64,000 nucleotides of DNA. Origin: Phragmites australis (lineage: Eukaryota; Streptophyta; Magnoliopsida; Poales; Poaceae). The notes beneath the pieces are model-generated. The model was given only the letters and a program-made list of their open reading frames with translations. It was not told where the DNA came from and searched no databases. Shown piece after piece: positions 35,390-47,796 of this stretch (its first letter is position 1; each line of letters begins with the position of its first letter). The stretch covers positions 12,903,501-12,967,500 of the forward strand of contig NC_084942.1 in the NCBI RefSeq assembly GCF_958298935.1. Reading direction: 5' to 3'. A program made the position numbers and the translations under genes.

Positions 35390-35800
35390 AACTTCGTTTC
35401 CAATCTCAAGAAGTCGCTCCCGAGGGGTAGTGACGGTCGAAGTGGAGTGGTGGTCACCGTCGCCACTGTAGCCCCTTCTACCCCTTGTGCCCAGCTTCCA
35501 TGTAGCCACCTCACCGTCTCTGAGCCTGTAGGCACCTTGCTGTCTCCAAGCCTATCACCAACCTCGCCATTTCTAAGCTCATAGCTACCCTGCCGTCTCT
35601 GAGCATGTAGCCACTACCTCGCTGTCTCTAAGCCCATAGCCACATCGCCGTCTCTGAGCCCATAGCCACCACCTCGCCATCTCCAAGCCCCTCACCAACC
35701 TCGTCGTCTACCGATAGCCCCATCTCCTCATCTCCCTAGACCGTAGCCCCATCTCCTCATCTCCTGGCTGTCTCCCTATCTCCCCAACTAATTGAGTGGC
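35390..35800. repeat. GC-rich degenerate tandem repeat inside the CACTA element
   Basis: A unit close to CGTCTCTGAGCCCATAGCC with ACCTCGC recurs about every 30-33 bp through 35510-35720. A related GC-rich block is found reverse-complemented at 40955-41215 in the other copy. It may derive from a captured host sequence; no protein was recognised. Confidence 0.55.
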
Positions 35801-35841
35801 TAAGTTTGAGTGTTAAAGATTATGACAATAAGTACATCTAA

Positions 35842-35910
35842 ATGAATGGCAAAAAGCATATTCGCTTCAAGATAATAGTGTTTTGCTATTCATTTAGACT
35901 TACTATTGTC
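35842..35910. repeat. Foldback A of the CACTA element
   Basis: Arms of about 30 nt (GACAATAAGTACATCTAAAT... and its near-complement ending ...TTACTATTGTC) can pair across a short loop. An equivalent foldback is present in the second copy at about 40856-40945. Confidence 0.65.
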
Positions 35911-36054
35911 ACGCATATAGCGCAAGATGTAAAACGGATAGCACAGGGCTACTATATCAGGATCTCTTTGCAACTTAGAACGTCAGAAAAGCTATGGGTA
36001 TAGCAACTTTGCAATATTCGTTCTTATTTTTCATTATGAATGTACATTTAGATA

Positions 36055-36155
36055 TAAAATACTCTACCGCTAATATTTCAGCTTGGGTCTCTGTCTAAGT
36101 TTAGATAGATCCCCATGCTAAAGAGTTCGCAGTAGAGTATTTTTGCAGATGTAGA
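36055..36155. repeat. Foldback B of the CACTA element
   Basis: AAAATACTCTACCGC at the left pairs with GCAGTAGAGTATTTT at the right, and pairing continues inward (AGCTTGGG / CCCATGCT). The counterpart in the other copy is at about 40626-40722. Confidence 0.65.
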
Positions 36156-36390
36156 TGGTTTATCACTGTCGGTTCTTAGCTTGAACCAGCAGTGATAGTT
36201 GGATTATCACTATCGGTTCTTGATTCAAACCGGCAATAATACTTACTACACTATCAGTTAATAAGCCGGCAATAATACTTACTATCATTATCGGTTCATA
36301 AGCTGGCACTGATGCTAATTTTGATCCGATTTATAAATTAGCACCGATGCCAATTCTGAACCGGCAGTGATAATATTTTCTATAGTAGTG

Positions 36391-36784
36391 CAAGTCAATA
36401 CATGCAAACAACCATAGAAAATTATCATGATATTTCATTTTATAGTAATGATGACATCTGTCGTCATACAAAGCTCCAATATTAAACAAGACTTGTTAAG
36501 GACAAATCCTGGTTTGAGTAGTTCAAGGGATAAAGTGAGTAGATTGATGGCTATCCGGATAATCAAAAAACTTGGAGGACACTAAAGTAGAAAGAAAACA
36601 TTATTCCCCTTATCGTTGCAAGCCAAGAGAGCTTTCATGGAAATCTGATAGTTTGACGGGCTTGTTTACCCCAGATCCAAATTTGGCTGAGCTAGCTCTT
36701 GTTGAACTTTACATTCACCGTCCTCGATAGTTAAAGAAGAAGTGCTCAGCTAGTTCTTGCAGGTTCTTGGCATTCATAAAATAA
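36391..36784. other. Short intergenic stretch between two CACTA elements
   Basis: About 390 bp with no open frame or repeat recognised. Confidence 0.5.
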
Positions 36785-37564
36785 TACTACTGCAGAAATA
36801 GACTTATATATCGGTTCATCACTATCGATTTCTTACGAGCCGACAGTGATAAAATATCACTACCGGTTCGTATCTTAGACTGACACTAAAAGATCATTCG
36901 AAAAAAATCAGTAGTAAAAATCCACTATCACTGTCTCGAACATCACTGTCAGTTGGTGGCTGGAGTCGACAGTGATAGTTAAGATTTCACTATCGGCTCT
37001 AGCTATGAGCCGGTAGTGATAGTATCATTGCCGGCTCATGGTAGAGTCGGCAGTGTTTGTGGATGATAGCTTATTTTTAAAAATTCATAACTTTTTTATA
37101 CGAAGTCGGATGGAGACAAAATTTGAACTGTAGCCCTCAGCGAGATCTATAATTTTGTAGTTGACAACTTTTTCATTTGATGTCATTTAGATATCAAAAA
37201 ATGGTTTGAAGTTTTAGACAGAAGATATCAAAAGGATTGCATATGCTAATGATATCACTAGTACTTCTGTGGTGGGTTGGTAAGGACGTATCGCGTGAGC
37301 TGAGAGGTTTCGAATTTGAGTGCCACGAACCGCATGCGAGTGTATTTCACGCGAGAAATCACGTGACTTGTGACTTGTGTAGGCGTGGGGCGCCCGACTA
37401 TCACTACCGGCTGAAACCTTCAGCCGGTAATGATAACCCCTTTACTGCTGGTCCCAAACCAGCAGTGATAGTCAGGAACTATCACTGTCTATTGCCCACT
37501 GTCGACTCTAAAATCGACAGTGAAACTTTTCTATGGGTCGATAGTAAAGGGGTTTTTTATAGTG
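36785..37564. mobile_element. Small non-autonomous CACTA element (780 bp)
   Basis: The right end, reverse-complemented, is CACTATAAAAAACCCC; the left end TACTACTGCAGAAA has lost the first C. The 3-bp TSD TAA flanks it (36782-36784 and 37565-37567). Subterminal repeats of a GAGCCGGTAGTGATAGT type in both orientations fill 36830-37050 and 37390-37540. No transposase. It ends about 230 bp upstream of the start codon of the ankyrin gene. Confidence 0.82.
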
Positions 37565-37795
37565 TAATTTTGTTGCCATTCGTTGCGTGTTGCCAGATGC
37601 AAATAAAGGAACATATCCCTTGCGTTCGATGCAAACCAAATTTTGAATAAAAAAAGGACATGATGCCACACGTAAATTATCTTCAACATTTCATATTCCT
37701 TACTTGAAGTTTGAGCAACTCAACATGTAAATAAGCTGGACGTCTGGGGTGATATCGCACATGGTGCACCAGCCACAGCACGCGTCTGTGGTGAT
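37565..37795 (+). promoter_or_regulatory. Putative proximal promoter and 5' UTR of the ankyrin gene
   Basis: Only 231 bp separate the CACTA end from the ATG, so core promoter and leader must lie here or within the transposon. No convincing TATA box was found; GTAAATAAG at about 37727 is a weak candidate. The start context GATATGGCT (G at +4) is good. Confidence 0.35.
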
Positions 37796-40700
37796 ATGGC
37801 TTCTAGCAACACGGCTGAGCAATCCGGCAGCCTGGCTGCCGTCGAGAATGTACATGTACCCACACCCATGCACCCCGAGCTTCTCATGGCGGCATCCCAT
37901 GGCTGCCACGAGCAATTGACGAGCCTTCTCAATAGGGAAGATCAAGATGCAGCGATGGAGCATCGTCCTCGTCCTAACAGCATGGTCGTGGCATCTCCAG
38001 CCGTCGTTGTCGAGATCGACAATGGCGCCACGGCGAGCTCCTCCGTGCGGGCATCATCATTCCTGCACGGCGTCACCCCAGACGGGGACTCAGCGCTCCA
38101 CGTCGTTGCAGCCGCTGGAAACGGCGACGGGCACCTGAAGAATGCCAAGGTGATCTACGACAAGGCCAGGCACCTGTTGGGCGCACCAAACAGAGGGGGA
38201 AACACGCCGCTGCACCGCGCCTCCAGGGCAGGCAATGTCGCCATGCTTTCCCTCCTCGTCGATCTGGCTAGAGCGGAGGAGGAAGTAGGTGGCAGCGACA
38301 ACGAGGGGAGGGTGGAGGCGATCCTGAGGGTGCGGAACGGGATCGGGGAGACGGTGTTGCACGAGGCGATCCGCGCCGCCGACACGCGCGCGGTGGACGT
38401 ACTGATGACGGCGGACCCGTGCCTGGCTCGTGTCCCGGACAACGGCACTTCGCCGCTGTTCCTGGCAATCTCGCTGTGCCGGTACGGCATCGCGCGGGAG
38501 CTGTACGCGAGGGACAACCGGCTGTCCTACTCTGGACCGGATGGACAAACTGCATTGCATGCGGCGGTTCTTCGTAGCAAAGGTGCCCAACATTTACATT
38601 TCCAAATTTTAATTATGCACTTGAATTATCATCTGTCCAATTTTCAAAGGTGGTTTCAATTGGTCGTGCAATTGCACACAGCTAGATTTGAAATTGCCGT
38701 ATTGATACTCTCTCGTGTAATGTAAATTTGTAGCTAGTTAGGATAGTTGAACATTGTCGTAAGTATCTCTAATTAACCAACACCATCATAAATTTTTATC
38801 ACCCAAAAGCAAACGAGGTGCCTTCAATTTCACATGTTATTCGTGTAGAAATGTACCGGAGTTGAGAATTGGAAAAGCCTATAAAATGAGCACCAACACT
38901 GCCTACTAATCGGCAAAAACTTTCAACTTCTGATTTCTTTTGTGAAAAGTTATGAAAATAGAGGAATGAACAATACCATGAAAGAAACTTTTGTAAGTTT
39001 TCAAGTTTGTTACTCAAATATGGCCCACGCCTTAGGGCACTTACATTGGTCCACGTGAGCCGTTATATAGCTATCTAATAGCTTTGCCATGTTGAATTTT
39101 TTTATGATTTAAGAGGGAGAGATAGGGATGGTTGTTTAAGGAAACAACCGCCTCTTGAGTGAATGTTTTAGCTCTCGAAGAGATGTACGTGTGCACCATT
39201 GTATAGAAGATTTCACCTCTGCTGCACACTAGAGATTTGTTGGTGCGTGCAAAAAGGGGTTGTGGGGTCAATAAGATACAATTCATTTTAAGGATTGTCT
39301 TTTATCTTTCGTATTTACTACTGTGCACTGGACTGAAGTAGCGTGATTCTTCACTCGACCGTGTGAACGCGCGCACTGCCACCAGGTTAGGGTTGCTGGG
39401 TTAGGGGAGGGGGTTTTTGGTGGGCTCTAATGGCTGGTGGGCATAGAAATGGGTTTGCGGGAGGGTGGCCAGCTAGGCGGAGGAGGCGAGCGCGGGAGCG
39501 GCACGGCGAGGCGGCTGGGATGCTGGTAGTCGCAGGCGAGTGATGGACGCCTGGTGGGCCAGGCTGGGGGCGTCTCAGCCGATGGGTTAGCGTGGCAGGG
39601 GGTGGTGGAGGCGGACCCAGCGGCTAGGATGCCGTTGGGGATGACCAGAGGAGGATGGGAGGCAGGGACGAGCACACGAGAGCGAGAGAGAACGCGATTG
39701 AATCGGTTCGGACGAGAGGTTGAAGAAGAGTCAACGACCATCTGATCTTGATTTAGTTGTTACTGTGCATTGACCGAACGAAACCGAAAATTCAGTCGAC
39801 TGAATTTTAGTGTGACCCTTTATCTTTTAGATTATATGGATGAAAAATACGATCTATCAGACAACAGTAGTGTATAAACTAGCTTATTAGGCCGTGCAGT
39901 TGCATGGCTAAACTAAGTATATGATCATTTCGTTATACAATTCTAATTCCTATGGTTAAAACTGTTATTTTAACTACTATAATATAGAATTCACTATTAT
40001 TAAGAATACCAAGATTTTCTTTCGTCACCTATTTTTTCCTTCTTTAAGTATTGCTAAGCTATTTTGACTTTAGGATTTAAGAATTTTTCTAGCTAATTAG
40101 CCTACACAATTAGACAGTTAACCTTTCACATGATTTTTTACATCATCTAACTTTTATGTGTCTCCTCTACTTTTTAGTTGAAAATAGTTTTCATTTTGTT
40201 CTATTGATTCTCTAAATGTTTTTACTTTCTTCATCCTTGTATTAAAACTTGCATGGTATAATCCGTATCTTGTCTGTTTACATCTTGTAACTCTAAAAAA
40301 ATAATCTACTTGATCCTAATACACCTGATTCTTGGGGTGTTACTAAAGTTAGTTGTTGGTAAATGGATCCAAATCGATTGTCTGGGTCCTTGCTTAAGTT
40401 GATTGTTGATAGATTGGCCTGATACAACAGTCTCACTACTACTATAGAAAAGACTATTACTGCGGGTCTAAAATTTGCATCACTATCAGTTTTGAAACTA
40501 GTAATAAAATAGCAGTAGTGATAATCATCGATTATCACAGCCAAGTTATGAACCAGCAATGATAGTAAGTATCACTGTCAGTTCAAGCTGAGAACCAGCA
40601 GTCATAATCTATCCATATGTGCAAAAATACTCTACCGCAAACTCTTCAGTATGATGATCTACTTAAGTTTGATCTCAAACTTAGATAGAGACATCATACC

Positions 40701-43700
40701 AAAATATTATGATAGAGTATTTTACATCTCAAACTTAGATAAATAGGAATAGATGTTGTAAAGCTATTGTACCAATAGCTCTTCATATTGGGAATGTCGA
40801 AGAGCTCTTGGTACAGCCACCTTGTGCCATTCGCTTTATATCTTACGTTATCTGAGTGGCAATAATATATCTAAATGAAAACACAATCATCTTGAAGCAA
40901 ATATATTTTCTACCACTCATTTAGATCTGCCTATTGCCACAATCTAACTACTCAACTTGTCACTCATTTGGTTGGGGACATGGGGAGATGGGGAGCCAGG
41001 TTTGAGTGATTGAGAGACGGGCTCGAGAGATGGGGCGATGGGCCCGGGAGATGGGGCTACAGGTTCGAGAGATGGTGGGACAGCGAGGTCGGCGAGACGG
41101 TGACGAGCTCGGAGGACATGAAAGCCAGGCACAAGGGGTAGAGGTAGCCACAGTGGTGATGGTGACCATTGCACCACTTCGACCGCCACTACCCCTTGGG
41201 AGTAGCTTTTGGATATTAGGAGCAAAGTGAGATGGGGCACGACTGAGTAAGACAGGCTCAGGATTTATAAAAGAATTATCTATGCCGGTTTGGAATATAA
41301 ACGAGCGGTGATAATAATTAACAATGTCGATTCGTTCGCTCAATTATTGCTTTGTCAATGAGCATATAAACCGACAATAATAGTACTTATTATTACTGGT
41401 TTGAAATATGAGCCGATAGAGATAAGGATTATCACTGTTAGTTTGTATTGGCTCAATTATTGCAGTATCGGTGAGCTTTTGAACATACAGTGATGTATCA
41501 TAACTGGTTCGAGCTACGAACTAACAATGATAATAACTATCATTGCCGGTTTTAAGCATTCACAGTAAAATCTGCCAGTTCAGCTTATGAACCATTGGTG
41601 ATACAATGATAATAACTATCAGTGCCGGTTTTTAAGCAGTCACAGTAAGATTTTCCAGTTCAGCTTATGAACCATTGGTGATACCTTATCACTATCGGTT
41701 ATTTTCGAACCGATAATGAAAGAGGATAGGGATTATCCTTTCTGTAATAGTATTTGTATCCTATTGGACCTTAATTAAGTTGGTAGTTAACAAATGGATC
41801 TTAGTCTCCTATGTAATTAAGTCAGCCCAAGTATTTATAGATCTATTGGTTGTGACTCAATCTTAATCAGAGTCCAAAAAAATCAAGAGTCAGATGTTTT
41901 GCATTTTTGAGAATTTTTAAGCTATTTCTATGGTGGAGAATCGTCTCCTTTAATTAGTTAATAGATGCCCTTAAGACGGATTAGATCTACCACTGTCAGG
42001 GGTGATTTGGATTTCCGGTAAGGATTTTCTTTACTAGCCTTGAAAGAGGTACGTGGGTAGGTGAAAAAGATGGCCACGCTGAAAATAACATACACAAAAA
42101 GCTGCCCTTTCAACGCTGAAAAAGCACGAGACTTGCTCTAACTCCATATATAGCAAACGAATTTCATGTTCCAAGTTTCACCCATATATGAAGAAACTGG
42201 ATATGCAAAATCACAAAGTTGGCAAAACTGAATGTTTTGTTGCATATTTTGTGGTTGCGTTGTTGATCGGGAAGCCATGAAATGCTGAAGAATTGAAAAT
42301 GGACAAGAGACACAAAATATAGTCCCGAGATTTGTTATGTCTTCAGGCGATGTGTACAAAATGATCCATGCCCCCTAAGTAAAGGGGAGAGTAGATCCCC
42401 TTCTCTCTTTGCTTCTTTATTTTATTTGAGACTAAACTACACTAATGGGACTGGGTGAACAAACTTGCAGAGATGACAGAATTACTTTTGGGATGGAACA
42501 AGCAGCTTGCTAAACAACAAGATGAACATGGAAACACGCCTCTACACTTTGCATTGTCATTGGAAAGTGAGACATTTCGAATGCTTCCCCTGTATGCTGT
42601 GCCTGTGAAACATGGAAAAAGTATTGGAACTCTTTTAAATATAACAGAACCACCATTGGAGCTTACCAAGCAATTACTGGAAGCAGATGCATATTCAGCA
42701 TATCAACCAGACAAAAATGGGTCGTTCCCCATACATATTGCTGCGTCAGCAGGTAGAATTTCAGCCGTCATCATATTTCTATCAAAGTATTCTGGTTGTG
42801 CCGGTTTGCGCGACTCTCATGGAAGAACTTTTCTTCATGTTGCCATCAAGAATAAGAGATATGATATAGTCAGATTTGCCTGCCAAACACCAGCGTTATC
42901 GTCGATCTTGAACAAGCAAGACAATGATGGAAACAGTGCCCTCCATCTAGCTGTGGAGGTTGGGCATTGGTGGATCTTTGCTTGTTTATTTGTGAACAAA
43001 CAAGTAGACTTAAATTTACCAAACAACAGTCAGCATACCCCACGAGAACTTTCTATCAGCAGTATTCCCACGGGGCTATACTGTTTGCTGGTAATATAGA
43101 TACTTTCACCCTTTTCTCTAACATGTTTCATAAGTTTAGAGGAAAAATTATGAAAAATAGTATTGCTATCTCCTTTTGCAGAATTCACGAATTTTGATAC
43201 AGGAAACACTGAGATCTGCCAATGCTACACGTCATATTTGTCGTCGGGATGATGGTATGGAAAAAGAACATAATCCTCTGTCAGAAGCAAAAAGTGAGGA
43301 GAAAGGATCTCAAATAGTATCAGATTCAACGCAATTTCTTAGTGTTGGCTTAGTGCTAATTACAACGATGGCATTTGGTGCTACTTTTGCCTTACCTGGG
43401 GGTTACAGAGCTGATGACCACAGTTACGGAGGAACACCAACTCTGGCTCAATCGAAACAATTTCAAGGATTCCTGATGGCAAACACATTAGCATTTTTCT
43501 GCTCATCCTTAGCCGTCCTAAGTCTTGTGTTTGCCGGAACACCTACAGTTGAGTTGCCGATGCGCTACATGCACTATAACATATCCATCTGGTTATCTTT
43601 GAATGCGGTAGGATCCTTGGCCATAGCCTTTGCAATTGCTGTATATATCATGATTACTCCAGTTGCTGCTAAAACTGCTCTTGCAGTCATTGTGGTGATT

Positions 43701-43883
43701 GTTTCAATAGGAGCCCTCCATGCTCCGTCAATCATTGAAAAATTTTGTTTACTTTTGATAGTGTTATGTGTTAGAGTAGGAATACTGCCAGTATTAAGAT
43801 CTAGCATCTCTAAGGTAGTGTTACTCATGTGTTGGCCACTCATAGTAATCTTTGGCTGGCAAGAGTTTGCATCACGGTACTAG
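37796..43883 (+). CDS. Ankyrin-repeat protein with C-terminal PGG domain (ACD6-like type), three exons
   Basis: Exons 37796-38582, 42471-43090 and 43182-43883 join in frame with GT..AG introns (AAAG/GTGCCC..TTGCAG/AG; GCTG/GTAATA..TTGCAG/AA) into 702 residues, without any stop. N-terminal and middle ankyrin repeats are clear: GDSALHVVAAAGNGD (about 97), GNTPLHRASRAGN, GETVLHEAIRAAD, GQTALHAAVLR, HGNTPLHFALS, GSFPIHIAASAG, GRTFLHVAIKN and GNSALHLAVEVG (about 420). The C-terminal PGG domain (PF13962 type) has FLSVGLVLITTMAFGATFALPGGY with PGG at about 541-543 and further hydrophobic membrane segments to the end. Proteins of this build sit in plant membranes; ACD6 acts in salicylate-linked defence and ITN1 in salt/ABA responses. 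The family is certain; the specific role is not. Expression cannot be judged here. Confidence 0.9.
40434..41752. mobile_element. Non-autonomous CACTA element in ankyrin intron 1 (1319 bp)
   Basis: The left end is CACTACTACTATAGAAAAG; the right end, reverse-complemented, reads TACTATTACAGAAAGG, so the terminal C is mutated. Flanks TCT and TTT are a poor TSD. Subterminal repeats, the GC-rich block (40955-41215) and the internal foldbacks match the element at 22186-36390 in reverse orientation. No transposase frame. Confidence 0.8.
40626..40945. repeat. Foldbacks of the intronic CACTA copy
   Basis: Three imperfect hairpins lie in series: about 40626-40722 (AAAATACTCTACCG ... ATGATAGAGTATTTT), about 40763-40815 (GTACCAATAGCTCTTC ... 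GAAGAGCTCTTGGTAC) and about 40856-40945 (GTGGCAATAATATATCTAAA ... TTTAGATCTGCCTATTGCCAC-type arms). The first and third match foldbacks B and A of the other copy. Confidence 0.65.
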
Positions 43884-45130
43884 TTAATTAAACAAAAGGC
43901 ATCAGGGTGATTTGGACACATTTCTTATGAATTTGAAAGTTTTTTCGTCTTGTTTGAAATGGACACGTTTCTTATGAACAATACGCATTATGTTCTTGTT
44001 TGAATCATTGGTGATCAGCAGAAGTTGGGCCGCTTGTTAAACAGAAGCATTCGGATCCCTTCCATCTTTCAATTTTCTTCTTCATCATCTAGCTAGTAGT
44101 ACTAGTGAAATATAATATGTCCGAGCGAGGAAATGGACTTGTGTTTGATAAATTGGAATCATGTGACACTAGATGTTGGCTCCTTACAGACGAGAGAATG
44201 TCGTGGCTTGCCAGTACACTTTTTCTGAGCCTGCAGCCGTCACGAGAGCGTGCCTAGCGAGGGTGGATACATTACTGCAGACGATTTGGGACGGTCACCA
44301 TAGAAGAATTCTGAACGTTCTGCTTTTAAGGTTACAACCAGTCTGTGATATGTTGACGAAACTGTCTGTAATAGTCAACTATCTGCAACGGGGCCTGGCT
44401 CTTCAGGCCTTTGGGTCATCCACTCCAATAGACCCAACCACTTGTCTTACTTAAATAGAACTCAAATCATAAATGAATAAAGAGAAAAGGAGCATTGTCA
44501 TTGAGAGGAAGCAGAAAAGGCAGAGAAGGCACCATTCCCTATAGCAACCCTGCACCATTAAAATGACAGAGAGTGAAAGTTGAGCCTGTGGAGGACTGGC
44601 AGTCTCTTCTCTATGTTGCTGTATGATATATTTGCTTCAAAATTTTAAAAGATGTAGATATCAGCAGTAAAGAAATCATCACAACGATGCTTACATCGCA
44701 GGTTAGTTGAATATCTCAGTGTCTAATTGCATTGCAGGTAAGTTGAATCTTTCAGTGTCTAATTGTGTATATAGCATATCAATTGGTTTAAACTATTTTG
44801 TACATGAAGCTTTCAGGTTCCGAGTGGTCATTCTCTAAAACTTCTGAAATAATGCAAAGGAGAATCTTCTATTGCAAGTTGGAAATAAAATTACTTACCA
44901 GTGGCTGGTAGAGAGTTTAGTACTGGAATCTGAAAAAGGGAAATGCCATTTTTTTGTTGAAAATATAGTGAATTATTGACATTGGAGTTTGTGGTTCCAT
45001 CATGTATATGGCATTGCAATGCTATATTGTTGGTGCCTTGGTGGTTCCTATCACTGAATATTCTGCCCAAATGTTTTTTTCCCATTCAGACTGTAATCTT
45101 ATTTAATTGCACCGCATCCTTGCTACTACC
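43884..45130. other. Intergenic region between the ankyrin gene and the epoxide hydrolase pseudogene
   Basis: Includes the expected 3' UTR of the ankyrin gene; an AATAAA at 44476-44481 is a possible poly(A) signal, though some 600 bp downstream. The two genes converge here. No other gene was recognised. Confidence 0.5.
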
Positions 45131-46269
45131 TCACGCATGTTTACAGAGCAATTCTATCATGAGATGGTTGACAAGTTCAGGGAGTTGCTCTTGAACGAAA
45201 TGGGATCCATCTGGGATGTAAATGATCTCGTGGTCCGGGGCAATTTCTTTCAGCTTCTCACTAGACATGTAGTCCTTCAGTGCTGGAAACTTGAGGATGT
45301 AGTCCTTCTCACCCATCATTACAAACATTGGCATTTCAAACCTTGGTTTAGCACATTGAACTTTTGCAGCCTTGGTCCTATCAAGATATCAGCATATCGT
45401 ATATATATTAAAGTATCAGCATATGTTTGTTAATAACATCCTTAGGGTTGTAAACATCTTACACAACATGGTTAAATAATCAACAATAAGAAGGTCATTA
45501 GTCATTACATCAGACAAATGATATAACTTTACATATTTTTGGCATTATTTCACGCTAGTTTTGTTGATATGTTAGCATATGCTCACCTATATGGAATTTG
45601 CAGGGCAGTGATGAAACCTGACTTTTCATACAAATTAGTGTAAGCTGAGAGGTCTTCTTCAGTAAACAAGTGAGGCATTGGTGTTGATTCATCTGCAAGG
45701 TCCATAGTCTCTTGTCTTTGCTTTGCAACAGGAATTTAACTCTTGGAGAAGAGGATGTAGATTGTGCGCATGATCCTCCTCACATTGAACTGTCCAAAAT
45801 CAGCCTCTGCTCTCCCGGGCTCCTAATCAGGTAAAACGGTTTCATGACAACAACATTCAGAATCGAAGTACCAAAGATCAGGACAACAGTGACTTCATTA
45901 AAAGAATTTATCATAACTTGCTATGATCATCAGATGTTAGTGTCAGTGTCACGAATTTTTAAGAAGCATGCATTAGTTGTGCCATTAAGTGTCACGAAGA
46001 AAACTTGATGAAAGAAAGTGTTTCATTTACCCTCCATCTGTAGATGTAAATCCCTCTGGAACTCCACTGAAACCGAGGCTTTCCACAAGAGGTGGCACTC
46101 CAAAGGTCACAACACAACATACACGGTCTGGGTGGCAGAGAGCAAGATCAAATGCTGGTTTGACTCCAAAATCCTTTGCAACAAGGAATACCTTTCATCC
46201 ATGACATCATTAGTGGTCAGAGTATAGTGACTAACATAATACTAATATACAACTTTGAAGTCATCAATT

Positions 46270-46375
46270 TGTATGGAGATAAAAAGAAAATAAAGATGTG
46301 CTAACAAAAGACTTGCTTTGTAGGAAATGGCAGGGGGTCAGAAATGTTCTTTCTATGATCAGGCTGAAATGGTAC
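46270..46375 (+). mobile_element. LINE fragment, left part (zf-RVT region)
   Basis: Plus-strand sequence LTKDLLCRKWQG and, in an adjacent frame, GGQKCSFYDQAEMV resembles the zinc-finger-like region at the C-terminus of plant LINE reverse transcriptases (zf-RVT). It is interrupted at 46375 and continues at 55815 with HLFFDYPVTRIAW. The 5' limit is uncertain. Confidence 0.65.
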
Positions 46376-47444
46376 TGTTGGCGGGGAATTGGGCAACACC
46401 TCGCCAACACGGTTTCGGTCAAGGATATTTGTCGCTTTTCGCAGCGACACGCGACTTGTTTACAAGCAAACAAGCAAAGGTTTCGACCGGCAATCTTGGG
46501 GATTGCCGCCCGGACGATTTACGAGCAAATCGACAAAGAATTATCACCCAAACCACAAGGATTTGAAGTAGTAGCGAAAAACTAACCCTAAATTGTAGGA
46601 AAGTAAAGGCAAAACGAAAAGTGGATGCAATAGATGCGATTGACTGTTGGATATGCAATCGTCCTCCACTCCTTGACTATTTATAAGGGGGGTATGGTCT
46701 TGACCCTAGGGAATCGAAGTATGACTCTATTCCAATGCTAAACACGCATTGTTCGGCCAAAATCGTGAAAGAGAACCGAACAAATCCACGAATCCACTTT
46801 GATTCAGTTTCGAACTGAACACCGGATGGTCCGGTGAGAACAAACTCTAGAAAACTGGACCATCCGGCGAGTTCACTCGGCTGAAACTCTAAGACTTGGT
46901 CTTACACACACTGGATATTCCGTCGTCACATTTATACTCACCGGAGTATGTCAACCGGACCAATATTTGCAGAGAGAAATTTTTTTTCCAAAGTTTTCCT
47001 TTTGAACACACCGGATGATCAGGCGATCATCAAAGACCTCACCGGACAATTTTCACCAGAGAACATTTTTTCGGCTAAAAACCTTCTTCTTCTCACAGAA
47101 TAGTCCGATGATACCCCGGAGTCTCCACTGGACCATTTCTTCCAGAGAGCAATTTTTCAGCGCAAATTGACCTTCTACGCACCGAATAGTCTCGCGTTTT
47201 AACCGTATCATTCACCAGACTATTTTATACACAGAGCATGTTTTACTGCACCAAATTCAAACTATAAGCACCGGATAGTCCGGCGTTCAATGAGACCCTC
47301 ACCGGACTATTTTTTCCAGAAAGCATGTCTTCTAGCCGAAATCGAACTGTAAGCACCGGATAGTCCGGCGATGACATGGCATTGATCACCGGATTATCCG
47401 GTGTCTACAAAAAATCTGGCCGTGCTATTTTTTTGCTATCAACA
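46376..47444 (-). repeat. 3' LTR of the Tat-like element (1069 bp)
   Basis: Holds an array of CACCGGATnnTCCGGTG words, e.g. 46820-46836 (CACCGGATGGTCCGGTG), 47269-47285, 47354-47370 and 47387-47403 (CACCGGATTATCCGGTG), spaced roughly 40-100 bp. A PPT (minus strand AAAATAGGGGGGCATG) adjoins at 47445-47460. Confidence 0.88.
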
Positions 47445-47796
47445 CATGCCCCCCTATTTTTTGGTAAAGCTTGTGCACCGAAAAATATTTTTACACAGGA
47501 TAATCACGAATACCTCATCTTCTACTCTAAGTTATGACTTAGGGCGATACAAACAACATATCGGTCATACGTGCATGTTCTAAGGGTGATGATATTCACA
47601 CTGGCCACGTACAATGATATATCTTAGGACGATAGTAAATTACATCGGCTATATATAGTTACCTTCTCAAGCATCTTGCCAAACGCTCGGATAATATTTC
47701 TTCAATTTCTCTCAAAACTTTAAGCCTTTCCTCATTGAAGTTATCTACTCTATCTATCATTGCATTGTAATAATCAATGGCTGAGAAGTCATTTTG

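Larger units (their letters stand above)
22186..36390. mobile_element. Non-autonomous CACTA transposon carrying two nested copia elements
   Basis: The left end is CACTACTACATAAAGG and the right end, reverse-complemented, is CACTACTATAGAAAA. A 3-bp target-site duplication CAA flanks it (22183-22185 and 36391-36393). Subterminal repeats of a GGTTCAAACCGGCAGTGATAA type in both orientations are dense at both ends, as in CACTA (En/Spm) elements. Removing the two copia insertions leaves about 1.43 kb (22186-22310, 29025-29049, 35110-36390) with no transposase, so it must be mobilised in trans. A relative lies at 40434-41752. Confidence 0.88.
38583..42470 (+). other. Intron 1 of the ankyrin gene (3888 bp)
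   Basis: Begins GTGCCC and ends CTTGCAG. It contains a 1.3-kb CACTA element (40434-41752), a GC-rich block at about 39360-39720 whose open frames on both strands show no domain, and otherwise AT-rich unassigned sequence. Confidence 0.85.

Noticed and set aside
22186..36390. Search for a CACTA transposase in the large element
   Set aside because: After removing the two copia insertions only about 1.4 kb remains, with no transposase-like frame; the apparent 14-kb size is due to nesting.
38090..38593. Long minus-strand frames opposite ankyrin exon 1
   Set aside because: Shadow frames of GC-rich coding sequence; the plus strand has clear ankyrin repeats.
39360..39745. GC-rich open frames on both strands in ankyrin intron 1
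   Set aside because: Inside an intron with good splice sites; low-complexity composition and no match to a known family.
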